Positions 1 to 9,377 of a stretch of 64,000 nt of DNA are shown one piece after another (the stretch's first letter is position 1; each line of letters begins with the position of its first letter). This DNA is from Hyposmocoma kahamanoa (taxonomy: Eukaryota; Arthropoda; Insecta; Lepidoptera; Cosmopterigidae). Made by a program: the position numbers and the translations under genes. The stretch covers positions 4,077,679 through 4,141,678 of the forward strand of contig NW_020653718.1 in the NCBI RefSeq assembly GCF_003589595.1, read 5' to 3'. The notes below the pieces were generated by a model. The model did not search any database and had not been told where the DNA came from. It saw only the letters and a list, made by a program, of their open reading frames with translations.

Positions 1-217
1 GTTTTGTATGCGACATTTCAATGAAATAAGACAGAAGCACAGTTTCCGACATAGTGTTTCCTGCGCCCTTTTCGTGCCTCCATTTGTCAAAATGTTCGTA
101 GACTTTCAGGTACTTTTCACGAGATTTACTAGGCAAGAAACTTAGTTCAGCATTTTTAACAGTTTCAACTAACTCTGGAGGAGTTAAAAAATTGTCGTCT
201 TCACTGGAATCGCTCAT
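1..217 (-). CDS. Crypton-like tyrosine recombinase, N-terminal part (runs off window)
   Basis: An open frame starts at ATG 217-215 and runs 72 codons to the window edge. It begins MSDSSEDDNFLTPPELV and continues with LPSKSREKYLKVYE, FDKWRHEKG and SETVLLSYF. This acidic start followed by a helical 'SKSREKY..Y..F..W' block is the SAM-like core-binding region of the Crypton / KIAA1958-like tyrosine recombinases that are multicopy in insect genomes (family recalled, not searched). The catalytic Arg-His-Tyr domain would lie outside the window. The gene could be an active or dead transposon copy or a domesticated gene; nothing here decides. No intron is visible in the part seen. Confidence 0.6.
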   Translation of the reverse strand, partial: MSDSSEDDNFLTPPELVETVKNAELSFLPSKSREKYLKVYEHFDKWRHEKGAGNTMSETVLLSYFIEMSHTK

Positions 218-1955
218 ATTTTCTATTTTATTACGTAGGTAGGTATCCAATTAACTATCAAAGAAGTACCTATCGCAAGCAAATAAGAAATTTTGAATTA
301 AAAAAAAAGAAAGCGCGCTTTTATTTATTGCGTTCCGGAACGTTCTCGCTTGTATTCATTGAAATCACACATTGTAAATATTGTTATCTTTAATTGACGT
401 TATAAATTTAGCATATTTTTATTGCAACCCTTGCTTTATTTTTAATGAAAATTGTAAAAACTAAATTATCATAGTATAAAATCGTATTTGTATTTCTCAC
501 ATAATTTATCTTTTAGATGAATTGACGAGTTTCCGAACGTGCACTCGTTCAGCCATTTTGTGGGGGTCTACTATGTAGCTTAAATATCGAAGTACGAATA
601 AACCATAATTTTCTTTTTCCTTTTTCTTGTAATGAAGTGAAAGGGACGGAGCGACTGATTTTGAAATATGTCGAATTTGTATTAGACCCCTTCGCATTAA
701 ATGACAAGTCTCCACTTAAAAAGCAAAAAGCTACTTTTTCTCACGGAGTGAGCAAAATAAGATTTTGCTCACTGATTTCACACAGCAAAATAGCCTTGTT
801 CGAGCTGCTGAGGTGAAAATATGAATTACAAATAAACAATCAGTATAAATATGGGAAAGTATTATATACTACCCAACTGCTAAGCATGTACTCGTATATA
901 CCAATATATATCGCACTGCTGTACAATAGTGTTGTAACTCAAAATATGTGAAAGTGAAGATTATACCATCGTTGAACGTAGAATTTAATTCTGTAAACTT
1001 CAATAAAACCGTCGATAGAATATTGTCAATTCTTACTTTTAAAAAAATTACTCAAGGCGTACTTGCTGAATGTTCAACAATCTCTAATGTAGCTGTTCAT
1101 GTGTTTTTGTTTTTTTGTTTGTGTGTTTACATTTTGTTAATTGTTTATTTTATTTAATTAAATTTTATGAAATTACGAGTATTAACCATCCGAATCTTTA
1201 TTTTTAAGTTTTAATACTAAGTGACATGATGAAATATTCACAATATTGTTATTTGCTGTTATGTTCACAATTATTTCAAATTGTAATGTTATTTACAATT
1301 TAAATGTTTATGCAAGTTATATAGAATTAATTATGCAATAATATATACGTTTTAAGTCATGCATAAAAGTGCTATGTACATGTCTTTTAACTTTATCAAT
1401 AATTGTATTTGAATGGAAGAGTCTATGCGATCATGTTTGTGTCTATAGTAATATGACTGAACTCGTTTCATGCAATGTTTTTGTTGTAAATCTGTGACGA
1501 CTGTTGCCGGATCACCTGAAAATCAGCGTCGGAGCACTTTAGGTGTGATGACAAGAAGTTGAGTGGGTCACGTATTCCTTAGCAGCACACGCTTTATACT
1601 TTTTTATTATTTATAATTTAGTCCTTTGTCAAAATTGTTATGTTATTCTTATTATAAAATGCACGTGCACTGTGTTGTTTTTTCTTAAAGAAATAAATAA
1701 TTTCTATTTCTATAGACACACTTTCTGTGAGCTAGTTCTAGACAAAACAGTCCACTCAAAAGAAATGAAATTATGAAATTATATATAATATATGAAATTA
1801 TTTTTTCCCTCTTATTTCTAAATATATTTTTCCCAAGTAGGAAATTGTTTAGATGTCTGTAGTAAACATTAACCTATCGGTAAATTTTAATGATCTTTCA
1901 CGGGAAGTGAGAACGTAATTCGTTTTTTATCGATTCTGAAAAAATGAGGAGGATC
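218..1955. other. Intergenic, AT-rich, no gene seen
   Basis: Both strands carry only short frames without splice support or recognisable protein. The stretch around 1600-1725, ending in an A-rich segment followed by TTTCTATTTCTATAG, looks like the 3' end of a LINE, but no coding part is attached. Confidence 0.5.
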
Positions 1956-1959
1956 TCAG

Positions 1960-2165
1960 TGCTGTTTTATTTTGCGTGTACGTTATCGATAACTCCGGCG
2001 AAATTTTGTTAACCGATTTTGATGATTCTTTTTTTGTTGGAAAGAGGGTTATTCAGTATTGGTCCCATTTATATATGAAGAAAATAATCCACCTGTAAAG
2101 GTCGCAAACTAGGAGATGAATTCGGTTTCGCGCAATTACCGGTAGGTAATCGATTGTTAACATTC
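1960..2165 (+). repeat. Dispersed repeat, TTTTGATGATTCTTTTTTTGTTGG family (copy 1)
   Basis: It shares long blocks with 60620-60905: 'ttttgatgattctt', 'ttggaaagagggt', 'cagtattggtccc', 'ggtaatcgat'. A shorter relative lies at 58250-58470. This sequence type, which often starts with 'ttaaccgacttcaaa', is widespread in lepidopteran genomes; its class is not clear from the sequence. Confidence 0.6.
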
Positions 2166-2384
2166 TAGTTTCAGTTTATATGTATACGTACAAGCAAAGT
2201 TTGAAATCGGTTCCTTTTTTTTAATAAATATTATTTATTTAATACACTGTTGTATTAAATTTGAAATTATATTGTATTTAATTTTTTGTACCATAGGTAC
2301 AGTACGTCTCCGTCTGTTTAGTTTTCCTCTGATGACCGCCTTTGACCACATTAGCTCTAAGTTTTCTATATACCGTTTTTTTAT

Positions 2385-2700
2385 GATACCAAGAGAAAGA
2401 ACGAACAACTCGTGCGCCTGTTAAGCGACACGCCTGAACTGAGGGGAACTGTCACTGCGCCCGTCACCCCGAGACATAAGTTGACAAGTCCCATGTACCT
2501 GTAATGGTATGCGACACACCAGTCCATAGCAATTGCTGTGTTACTCAGAGCTTTAATCGCAAAAATCTGAGGGGCATCGCCATTGCGCCCGTCACCACGA
2601 AACGTAAGTTGAGAAGTCCCGTTTGCCTGTAATTTCACCTGCTTCCTTGTCCTTCAAACCCGGAACGCAGTGACGCATTACCGCTTGGCGGCAGAAACTG
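2385..2700 (+). repeat. Lepidopteran dispersed repeat (gcgacacgcctg family), copy 1
   Basis: Blocks such as 'aagcgacacgcctg', 'cactgcgcccgtcacc', 'gagacataagttgacaagt' and 'attaccgcttggcggcagaaa' recur at 14985-15185 and 61780-61985, with an inverted scrap near 59460-59510. The protein-like frame on the minus strand here is just the repeat. Confidence 0.65.
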
Positions 2701-2819
2701 GTAAGATGGCAATACTTCCCTGGACGAACTTCTTTTTCACAAAGAACTCTGCTGTTACTAATTTTGTTTTCTGAATTTGTTTTTTATAATTATTTTCTAA
2801 AATAAATTTAGATGGATAA

Positions 2820-3105
2820 CATTGACTTAAAAATAAATGGACGACGGCTCTAATACAAAAACCACGAAAAAAATGTCCCAAGTCAACCTATTTAAACGTA
2901 GTGACATGTCAAGGAATATGAAAAAGCTAAAACGTTGAATTTAAATTGTAATGTCATCGCAGTACTGTCTAATTGTGCTTGCTTCGCTGTCAGTCGAACA
3001 AACGAAGACTAAAGCGTGAATGACGCTCTGTATACGATTTTAACGCCCTATAAGTTCGGACACTTTTTAGCGCGGACCCGACATCCATATAATTGTAAGT
3101 CAATG
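2820..3105 (+). mobile_element. MITE family A, copy 1 (286 bp, 8-bp target duplication)
   Basis: The element starts CATTGACTTA and ends TTGTAAGTCAATG. The ends are inverted repeats of each other, with slight decay at the left. It is flanked by a perfect 8-bp duplication ATGGATAA (2812-2819 and 3106-3113). Copies at 55543-55828 (same 286-bp length) and 63815-64000 are about 95% alike by eye. An 8-bp duplication with CA...TG ends fits hAT or P superfamily non-autonomous elements. Confidence 0.9.
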
Positions 3106-3124
3106 ATGGATAAGTATAAATCGA

Positions 3125-3350
3125 TACCTCACACGAAAGTTGTTGTAAGTCAAAATACTATTTTTTACTTTTTAACTTAAATATTAAATCCTTTTTATGC
3201 ATAGTATAGGTTTCATATTTAAAAGTAAGGAAATCACTTAATGTTATGGTTACTTTCAAACATGAAACCCATAATGTGCATAAAAAGTATATATTTAAGT
3301 ACAAAAGCAAAAAATGGTATTTTCACTTACTACAACTTACGTGGGGGGTA
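3125..3350. mobile_element. Palindromic MITE
   Basis: The left arm (from TACCTCACACGAAAGTTGTT) is nearly the inverse of the right arm ending at 3350. The arms meet around 3235-3245, so almost the whole 226 bp would fold into a hairpin. The family is unknown; target duplication not resolved. Confidence 0.7.
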
Positions 3351-3400
3351 CAAAAATAGAAGAATTTCTTCTATTTACGATTAATGGGAGTTCGACGCCC

Positions 3401-3560
3401 CACGTGGTCGAGTAGCTAGCACACCGGTTTTCATAGTGTCGCCATCTCTGAGGTGCCGGGTGCGATCCCCGGTCTGGTCGATGTAGAAAAGTAATCTTTT
3501 CTATATTGCCTCGGGGTCTGGATGTTTGCAGTACCTTCGTTGTTTCCGACTTTCATAACA
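3401..3560 (+). mobile_element. tRNA-derived SINE
   Basis: A tRNA-like head has an A box (GTGGTCGAGTAGCTAGCACA) and a B box (GGGTGCGATCCCC). It is followed by a non-tRNA body and an AT-rich tail with 'tatagactaagtc' tandem repeats. It is not a functional tRNA: no acceptor stem or clean anticodon arm can be drawn. Confidence 0.65.
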
Positions 3561-4077
3561 CAACTGTTATATAAATATATAGACTAAGTCTATAGACTAA
3601 GTCTAATATAATATAGACTAATATTTATATAATGTTTATTTTTATATTTATAATTATTTACACTTCTATAAGTGATTAGCACAGGATCGTGGCACAAACT
3701 TCGGGAGACCTATACCCAGCAATGAGAAGAAGCACTTGGATTGAATAAGATTCTGTCTTCGAAAGTATAACAAAGACAAAGAAAGTGTTGAATAAAAACT
3801 CCATGAATATTTTCATTCTGACTCTCTTCAATAAAACGAAACTTTTTCTTCTCGTCATAAAATCACAAAATTTTATATAATCAAATGACAGTCAATCAAA
3901 CAAGCTTTCAAATCGGCGAAAAACATTTACCATTCAGGAAATAAGAATAACAATATTTAAGCCTAAATTAAATATGTTTCCAGGACACAATGTTTCAAAA
4001 CGACTGTAAAATTACTAGTACCGCTTGAAATATTTATAACGTACAGTCAAAGGAAGGTTATATAATATTGGCTTGTA

Positions 4078-4906
4078 ATGGACGACAACATGGCCTCATC
4101 GGATTCTAAAGCACCAAGGCTATACCAGAGACGGCTAATTGGCTCCGGATCACCACTAAATCGCCTTATACGCAGCATTACTGACCAAACCGGTACTTTT
4201 ACAATCACACCTTTTAAAATCGAGAAGTCGACTTAAAAACTGTAGGTTATATATCTTTAATATAAAGGGTGCAACTATATGTTCGAAAGTAATATGCCGA
4301 AAACGTAATCAAGCGCATTTAATAACACATATAAGAAACGTGTATTATTCGTCCTACTTTATACTGTTAGAATTAACTTGATACCAAAGGGGAGAATGTG
4401 TCGTTCTCAATTGGGAGGTCAACGGTTCGATTCCCTGCGTTAGCATATACTTATGGCTTTAACTTCGAAGTTACGTGCATTCATGTAAATGTAGTACCAA
4501 CACCTCTCTTTCTCACACATGAAGGAAGACATTGTGGTGAAATCAACACACCGAAGTAAGAACACATCTCTTGTAAAACGTGAGACGTTCTTAATCTGAA
4601 CTGTCTCCTTAGAGGAGGCCGTGTCCAGCAGTGGACTATGTATTCTTATCTTTTTCTGAGTTTAAAATTATATTTGTAAACACCAATTATTTCAAAGAGT
4701 ATATACACTCGCGGACACATAATTCGATCCACCTCCATTTTCACAACAATATTTTATTGTATCGAGTTCTTAGGTTTTCGCGATTGTTACACATAGGAAA
4801 TGAAACTATTTTTCCGGATTTAAATCCTAATTTCAACAGGGAAGATGGTTTCTCCGTACCACCAGTTTGGGATCCAGTATTTCCTCTAATGAAAAATCCC
4901 AAATAG
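4078..4906 (+). CDS. Short two-exon gene 1 of the small-protein cluster (74 aa, predicted)
   Basis: Predicted exons are 4078-4192 and 4797-4906. Exon 1 opens with ATG, begins MDDNMASSDSKAPRLYQRR, and ends ACC-G before GTACTT (phase 1). Exon 2 follows ATAG, keeps phase and ends ...VWDPVFPLMKNPK-stop; AATAAA lies at 4969-4974. Without splicing, exon 1 reads on to a stop at 4234-4236, giving 52 aa. A SINE sits in the intron. No membrane segment is evident and no family was recognised. The first 10 codons of exon 2 resemble, inverted, a repeat at 5225-5257, so exon 2 may be an exonised repeat or not an exon at all. Exon 1 looks more coding than exon 2. Confidence 0.4.
4390..4640 (+). mobile_element. 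tRNA-derived SINE
   Basis: A B box (GGTTCGATTCC, 4424-4434) follows a degenerate A box. The 3' part carries the common lepidopteran SINE ending 'gaggaggccgtgtccagcagtgg' in shortened form (around 4612-4634). It lies inside the predicted intron of short gene 1. Confidence 0.7.
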
Positions 4907-5119
4907 ACATAAGACTGCAGTACTAATTAATATGTTTTAGTTTATTCTAATTTCTATTAATAATTAATAATAAATTGAACTTAATAAAAGTTCATTCAAT
5001 AAAATAATTTGTAAAACTTAACATAGCGTAAATTGGAGTGTTTTCTTTGTAAAATTAAAAATAAGGTATTTAATTAATAACTATTGTAACTATAGTGAAA
5101 AAATAGGGTGGTTTGCATC

Positions 5120-5265
5120 AATATTAGACATAACTGGTTGAAGACTTTACCACCTCAGTCAACCGTGACCATGGGACCTGTAAAGGGCCCGAAACGTCGG
5201 TTTGTTTGAAAAAACAAATATACGCGATTTAAATCCGGAAAAATAATTTCACTTCCTAATATTTT
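5120..5265. repeat. Dispersed repeat with 'cccgaaacgtcgg' core
   Basis: The segment 'gaccatgggacctgtaaagg' plus 'gcccgaaacgtcggtttg' is a highly repeated lepidopteran motif. Its flank (5225-5257, 'gatttaaatccggaaaaata') reappears inverted at 4796-4826, so two repeat copies lie face to face here. A second matching pair is 'gacacataattcga' (4719) against 5431-5450. Confidence 0.55.
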
Positions 5266-5489
5266 ATTGATCATAAATTATTAAACTATTTTGGAACCAG
5301 TATACTAAACGTCTTTCCATAAATCCTTGTTGGAAATTTGGATTTGCTAAACCGGGGGAAAATTTCTTCTTCGACGATAACACTACTTTTGTATTCTAGC
5401 CCTTTAAGACAAAAATGCGAGGTGGCTCAAATTATGTGTCCGAAAGTATATATTCATAGTTAAATTGAAGAAGCAGATTTGTTATTATA

Positions 5490-5929
5490 ATGTCTTTGAA
5501 TGTAGAACAATGTAACTGTTTGAATGACCAACCCAACGCATTACTTAAGATGTTAGTTTACAACACACTACGCATCAGACGACCTATCTTTTACGCATAT
5601 ATAATTACTTGTCTTATTGCCTTTTTAATTTGTTCAGAAATTATTTAACTGTAAAACAATAAAGTTATAAATAATACAATGACGACTAATTGTACGTTGC
5701 ATTTTCTTGTTGTTCAGTTGACAAACTTAAGTTCTTTAGGTCGCAAATAGTGTACCAAGTAAATGTAAACAAAAGAGAAGGACACTTTACTTCTACCGGA
5801 ATAAAAAATTCAGGAATCCATGGTGATATCGACCTAACTAACTGGGTGGCGTGGGCAGGTGCCATCGTAGTCACTGCCGTCGTGCTACGCTCCCTATACA
5901 TTATGTACATGAAGCCAGAAGGATACTAA
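5490..5929 (+). CDS. Short two-exon gene 2: small single-pass membrane protein (83 aa, predicted)
   Basis: Predicted exons are 5490-5551 and 5740-5929. Exon 1 starts MSLNVEQCNCLNDQPN and ends AAG-AT before GTTAGT (phase 2). Exon 2 follows TTCTTTAG, keeps phase and ends MYMKPEGY-stop. One hydrophobic segment of about 20 residues (WVAWAGAIVVTAVVLRSLYI) lies near the C terminus. A second outcome is visible: unspliced exon 1 stays open to a stop at 5646-5648 (52 aa) with a different hydrophobic segment (IFYAYIITCLIAFLIC) and AATAAA at 5658-5663. A stronger acceptor at 5717 would not keep frame with this exon 1. No family was recognised. Neighbouring short genes lie in the same orientation. Confidence 0.5.
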
Positions 5930-6378
5930 CCAAGGTATTGCTATAATTCAGTCCACTTCTTCAAGTTAACAGATTCTTTTGACCCGCTTTCGCGTCTTTC
6001 ACGTTTATCTCAAACATAAAACGCCCGAATACCATACACGCTACAGCCCAAATCACGTCCACAACGCGGACTGGATGGTCGTTTCAGATATTTCTCATGT
6101 AAAAATCTATATTATATTTTCAAGGGGTTCTAAAAGCAAAACGATCAACAAGCAAGCGACGTACAAACAAGGCGTCTTTATTGCAAAATTTTAAAATTAT
6201 CTCTCAAGTTCACTTGTTCACTATAGCCTAAATTCTTGTCCGCACGGGAGATCAACAGTATTAATAACATACTGTCTTGACCAGTATGACTCGGTTTTCC
6301 AACCGCTCCGAAGTCGTGTTTTTGATGTTTTATCGTGCAGAGATAAAATTTTCTATATATAAATTTATTTATTTTCAG

Positions 6379-7009
6379 TTTCCACCAACACACCAGCATC
6401 ACCAGCAACACCAGCATCACCAGCAACACCAGGGACCGGGCTATTTTCTATTCAGTACAAAGAATATATATTTCCCTCGAAAAAGCCTACGAAACTTTAC
6501 CGTTTGAAACGCTCAATCTATTATAAAACCCATCCAAAACGCGCGCGGGAACTGAATGTCTACACCCAAATCTATTATCTGATGGTTGGATCTGCTATAC
6601 TGTTCGTTTTTCTTTTGATTATCAGAGGCTTTTACAAAAGGTAAGTTGCATCAAAGGGCATTTACCAACAACTATTTATTTACGGCCCAGAAATTTGGCT
6701 GGGGTTATTGAATACCTCAGCAGTGGTGTACACCCATTGCCAACACGAGTTTATCGAACTAGCAGCTCAAATCTTCAGGCTGAATAAAATTCGGCGAATA
6801 CAAGGACTTTTGGGAAACGAACGCATACATCATCATGACTTAAGTTATATTTTATTTCTTGAACTATTCAGCACATGCTCCTCGGAACCCTTGTGGTACT
6901 TACTTAAAGTATTAATAAAATTGTTGACTTTAGGTTTATGAAAAGTACACCACGTACTATAGTGATGTCAAGGCCAGCATTAGCAAAGCGTCGCCGGCGC
7001 AGGCAATAG
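6379..7009 (+). CDS. Short gene 3: small single-pass membrane protein, 5' end not found
   Basis: Exon 6379-6640 follows TTTATTTTCAG and ends at AAAAG/GTAAGT. It encodes an Ala/Ser/Pro/Thr repeat (PASPATPASPATP, from two 18-bp units), a basic stretch (KKPTKLYRLKRSIYYKTHPK) and a membrane segment (IYYLMVGSAILFVFLLII). The best last exon is 6934-7009, in phase, which adds a very basic tail ending KRRRRRQ-stop, with AATAAA at 7029-7034. An alternative acceptor at 6691 is also in frame and ends at 6785-6787, but leaves a 50-bp intron. A first exon ending in phase 1 is needed upstream and was not found with confidence. Family unknown. Confidence 0.5.
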
Positions 7010-7063
7010 ACTAAAATCTCCCTGACGGAATAAATTTAACAATTTATCACAGGTACCTATACT

Positions 7064-7164
7064 AGTGATGGGCGAGTCGAGTTATTTAACTCGATTTACT
7101 CCCACAACGAGTCAACTCGAGTTACTTTTTTAAGAACTCGAGCTACCTCGGTTCGGTACCCCCC
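7064..7164 (+). repeat. GAGTCGAG-family element, left piece
   Basis: The piece begins AGTGATGGGCGAGTCGAGTT and contains short inverted 'aactcgag' units. It matches the start of the complete copy at 8538-8872 and is cut by the foldback element that begins at about 7165. A matching right piece lies at 8483-8537. Confidence 0.6.
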
Positions 7165-8489
7165 CGCCGCACAGTAGGCCCAAATTGATAATTCTTGGAC
7201 ATAGGAATAACTTGTGGAGTATCGAGCTAATTTTTTTTATATGATAGATAATAACATTCCTAACAACTTTTATTCTCATGTAATTTCTTGAAAAGTTGAT
7301 AGTTTCGGAGAAAAATTTTTTTTTTGTGTGGAGAAATATACATTTAATTTTTTATCTCAAAATATACGAAAATGTAAAGTGCGTTGGTTGCTTACAATAT
7401 AGTTCCAATCATTTTCTATGTAGAAAAAAATAATCCATCTGCATGTACTTGCGGCTTTGTAAGTAAAGGTGCGGCAAAATTGCTAACTCTTTTATGTACT
7501 TTTTTAACAAAATACATGAACTTCGACCAAAATAAAAATTCATTTTAGCATAATTTAGAGAGTGTTATAACAATAATAAGAAAGTTAAGTAGAAACTGGT
7601 ATATTGTGTTAAAAAAATAAATAAAAATGTAAAATTTTGACACCTTTTTACTCGTATAGCCTCAAGCACCTGCAGATGGATTATTTTTTTCTTGATAGAG
7701 AATGATTGGACCTATATTCAAAATAACCCACACACATTACATTTTCCTACATTTCGAGATAAAACATAAGATGGTTATTTCTCCAAACAAAAAAACTAAA
7801 AATTAAAAGTTGTATGGAGCCGCAAGTACTAACTTGCGGCTTTACGAGTAAAAAGGTGTCAAAATTTTAAATTAGTTATTTATTTTTTAACACAATAATA
7901 CTAGTTTCTACTTAACTTTCGTGTTATTAACACGCTCTAAATTACACGAAAATTAATTTTTCGTTAGTTGAAGCTCAAGTATTTTGTTAAAAAAGTACAT
8001 AAAAGAGTTAGCAATTTTGCTGCACCTTTACTTTAGCCGCAAGTACATGCCGACTTATTATTTTTTTCTACATACAAAATGACTGGAACTATACTGTAAG
8101 TACCCCACGCACATTACATTTTCCTACATTAAGAGATAAAAAATAAAATGTATATTTCTCCATACAAAAAAAATACTTATTTTTTTCTCTGAAACTATCA
8201 ACTTTTCAAGAAATTATACAAGAATAAAAGTTGTTAGAAATGTATATTATCTATCACATAAAAAAAAATAGCTCAGTATTCCACAAGTTATTCCTATGTC
8301 CAAAAAATATCAATTATTATTTAATCATGGGAACAATTTTAGGAATACGGAGCTGTTTTTTTTTTCATATGATAAATAATAACACTCCTGATAACTTTTA
8401 TTCTTATTAAATTAATTAAAAATTTGCTCGATACTCCATAAGTTATTCCTGTGTCCAAAAAATATCAATTTAGTTCCACTGTGCGCCGC
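7165..8489. mobile_element. Long foldback element, about 1.3 kb
   Basis: The left arm (about 7165-7690) and right arm (about 7820-8489) are imperfect inverted repeats. For example, 'cttggacataggaataactt' on the left pairs with 'ttattcctatgtccaa' on the right, and 'gcaaaattgctaactctttt' with 'aaaagagttagcaattttgc'. Sub-blocks are repeated inside the arms (7310-7460 against 7670-7800 and 8050-8200). No coding frame is present. Confidence 0.75.
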
Positions 8490-8537
8490 CGAGCCCACTC
8501 GGTCGATTCGATGATCTTCGGAGCACGCTCTAGTCGC

Positions 8538-8872
8538 AAGCGATGGGCGAGTCGAGTTATTCAACTCGAGTTACTCCCACAACGAGTCAACTCTAGCTAG
8601 CTCGGTTCGGTTCCCGCCAAGTCGGATACTTCACTCATACAGCGCGTCGACAATTCGTTCTCAGTCGGTCGGTTCGGCGACCTTCGGAGCACGCTCGAGT
8701 CGCGGTCGTCGGCACTACTCGGCACGCCGCCGGTCGTGTCCAACACGGTGAACCGTGTCGGTTCGAGTCGTACTCGCGACTCGCGGTAGCTGTCATACAC
8801 CGAGTCGAGTTAGCACTCACTTCAACTCGAGTAACTCGTGTTGAAAAAAATACAACTCGTTCCATCGCTAAC
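8538..8872 (+). mobile_element. GAGTCGAG-family MITE, complete copy
   Basis: It starts AGCGATGGGCGAGTCGAG and ends in the rough inverse CTCGTTCCATCGCT. The interior is rich in 'actcg'/'cgagt' units, so the minus-strand frames here are compositional and not genes. Confidence 0.6.
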
Positions 8873-9377
8873 CTATACCTCTTTTTGTCAATGTGACAAC
8901 GTTGGTGCGCTTAAAATGTAGGACACTCATACATTGTTTCGTTGCCATGAATTCAAATTTCAAAACAGTTTTTTTAAACTAGTTTTTAAAACTATTTAGC
9001 TATCATCCTTCAACGCACGTAATTAACAGGTTCCCGTTCTGTGACAAAACTATTTTCATGAATTGTAATGTTATTGAGGTAGTACAGAACAGAAAAGATA
9101 TTGATCAGATGTTTGACATAAATCTAGTTGATTCATCTTTACCAATAAAATCAAGACAGAATATTTGTATCCCATGCTAAAAGAGGAACGAGGGAATTTG
9201 CTGGCACAATGGATTAGTGTGATCCTTGTGATTTCCTATTTATTAGTAATACACATTAGATCGTGTCTTATGCAGTGACGGTCGCCGTGTTGATCAAAAC
9301 GAAATTGGGTAATCTTCATTCACATTAGTCGAAACAACATTCCCTCGAACATACTATGCAGTGAAATTGAAAAATAA

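Noticed and set aside
3401..3480. tRNA gene
   Set aside because: A and B boxes are present but no cloverleaf stems pair; the body is that of a SINE. The same applies at 13054, 25801, 39010, 54440 and 62700.
5120..5220. Hammerhead ribozyme, because of 'cgaaacgtcgg'
   Set aside because: The required CTGATGA core with flanking stems is absent; the piece is a common dispersed repeat.
5979..6194. A 71-codon plus-strand frame that looks partly coding (HVYLKHKTPEYHTRYS)
   Set aside because: It starts at a non-ATG codon, has no convincing donor in the phase needed for gene 3, and no family match; it may still hide the missing exon.
6691..6787. Alternative last exon of short gene 3 (ends SSNLQAE)
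   Set aside because: In frame, but it leaves a 50-bp intron and no near poly(A) signal; the exon at 6934-7009 has both a normal intron and AATAAA.
8597..8865. Minus-strand frames rich in Arg/Thr/Ser
   Set aside because: They lie wholly within a GAGTCGAG-family MITE and have no splice or domain support.
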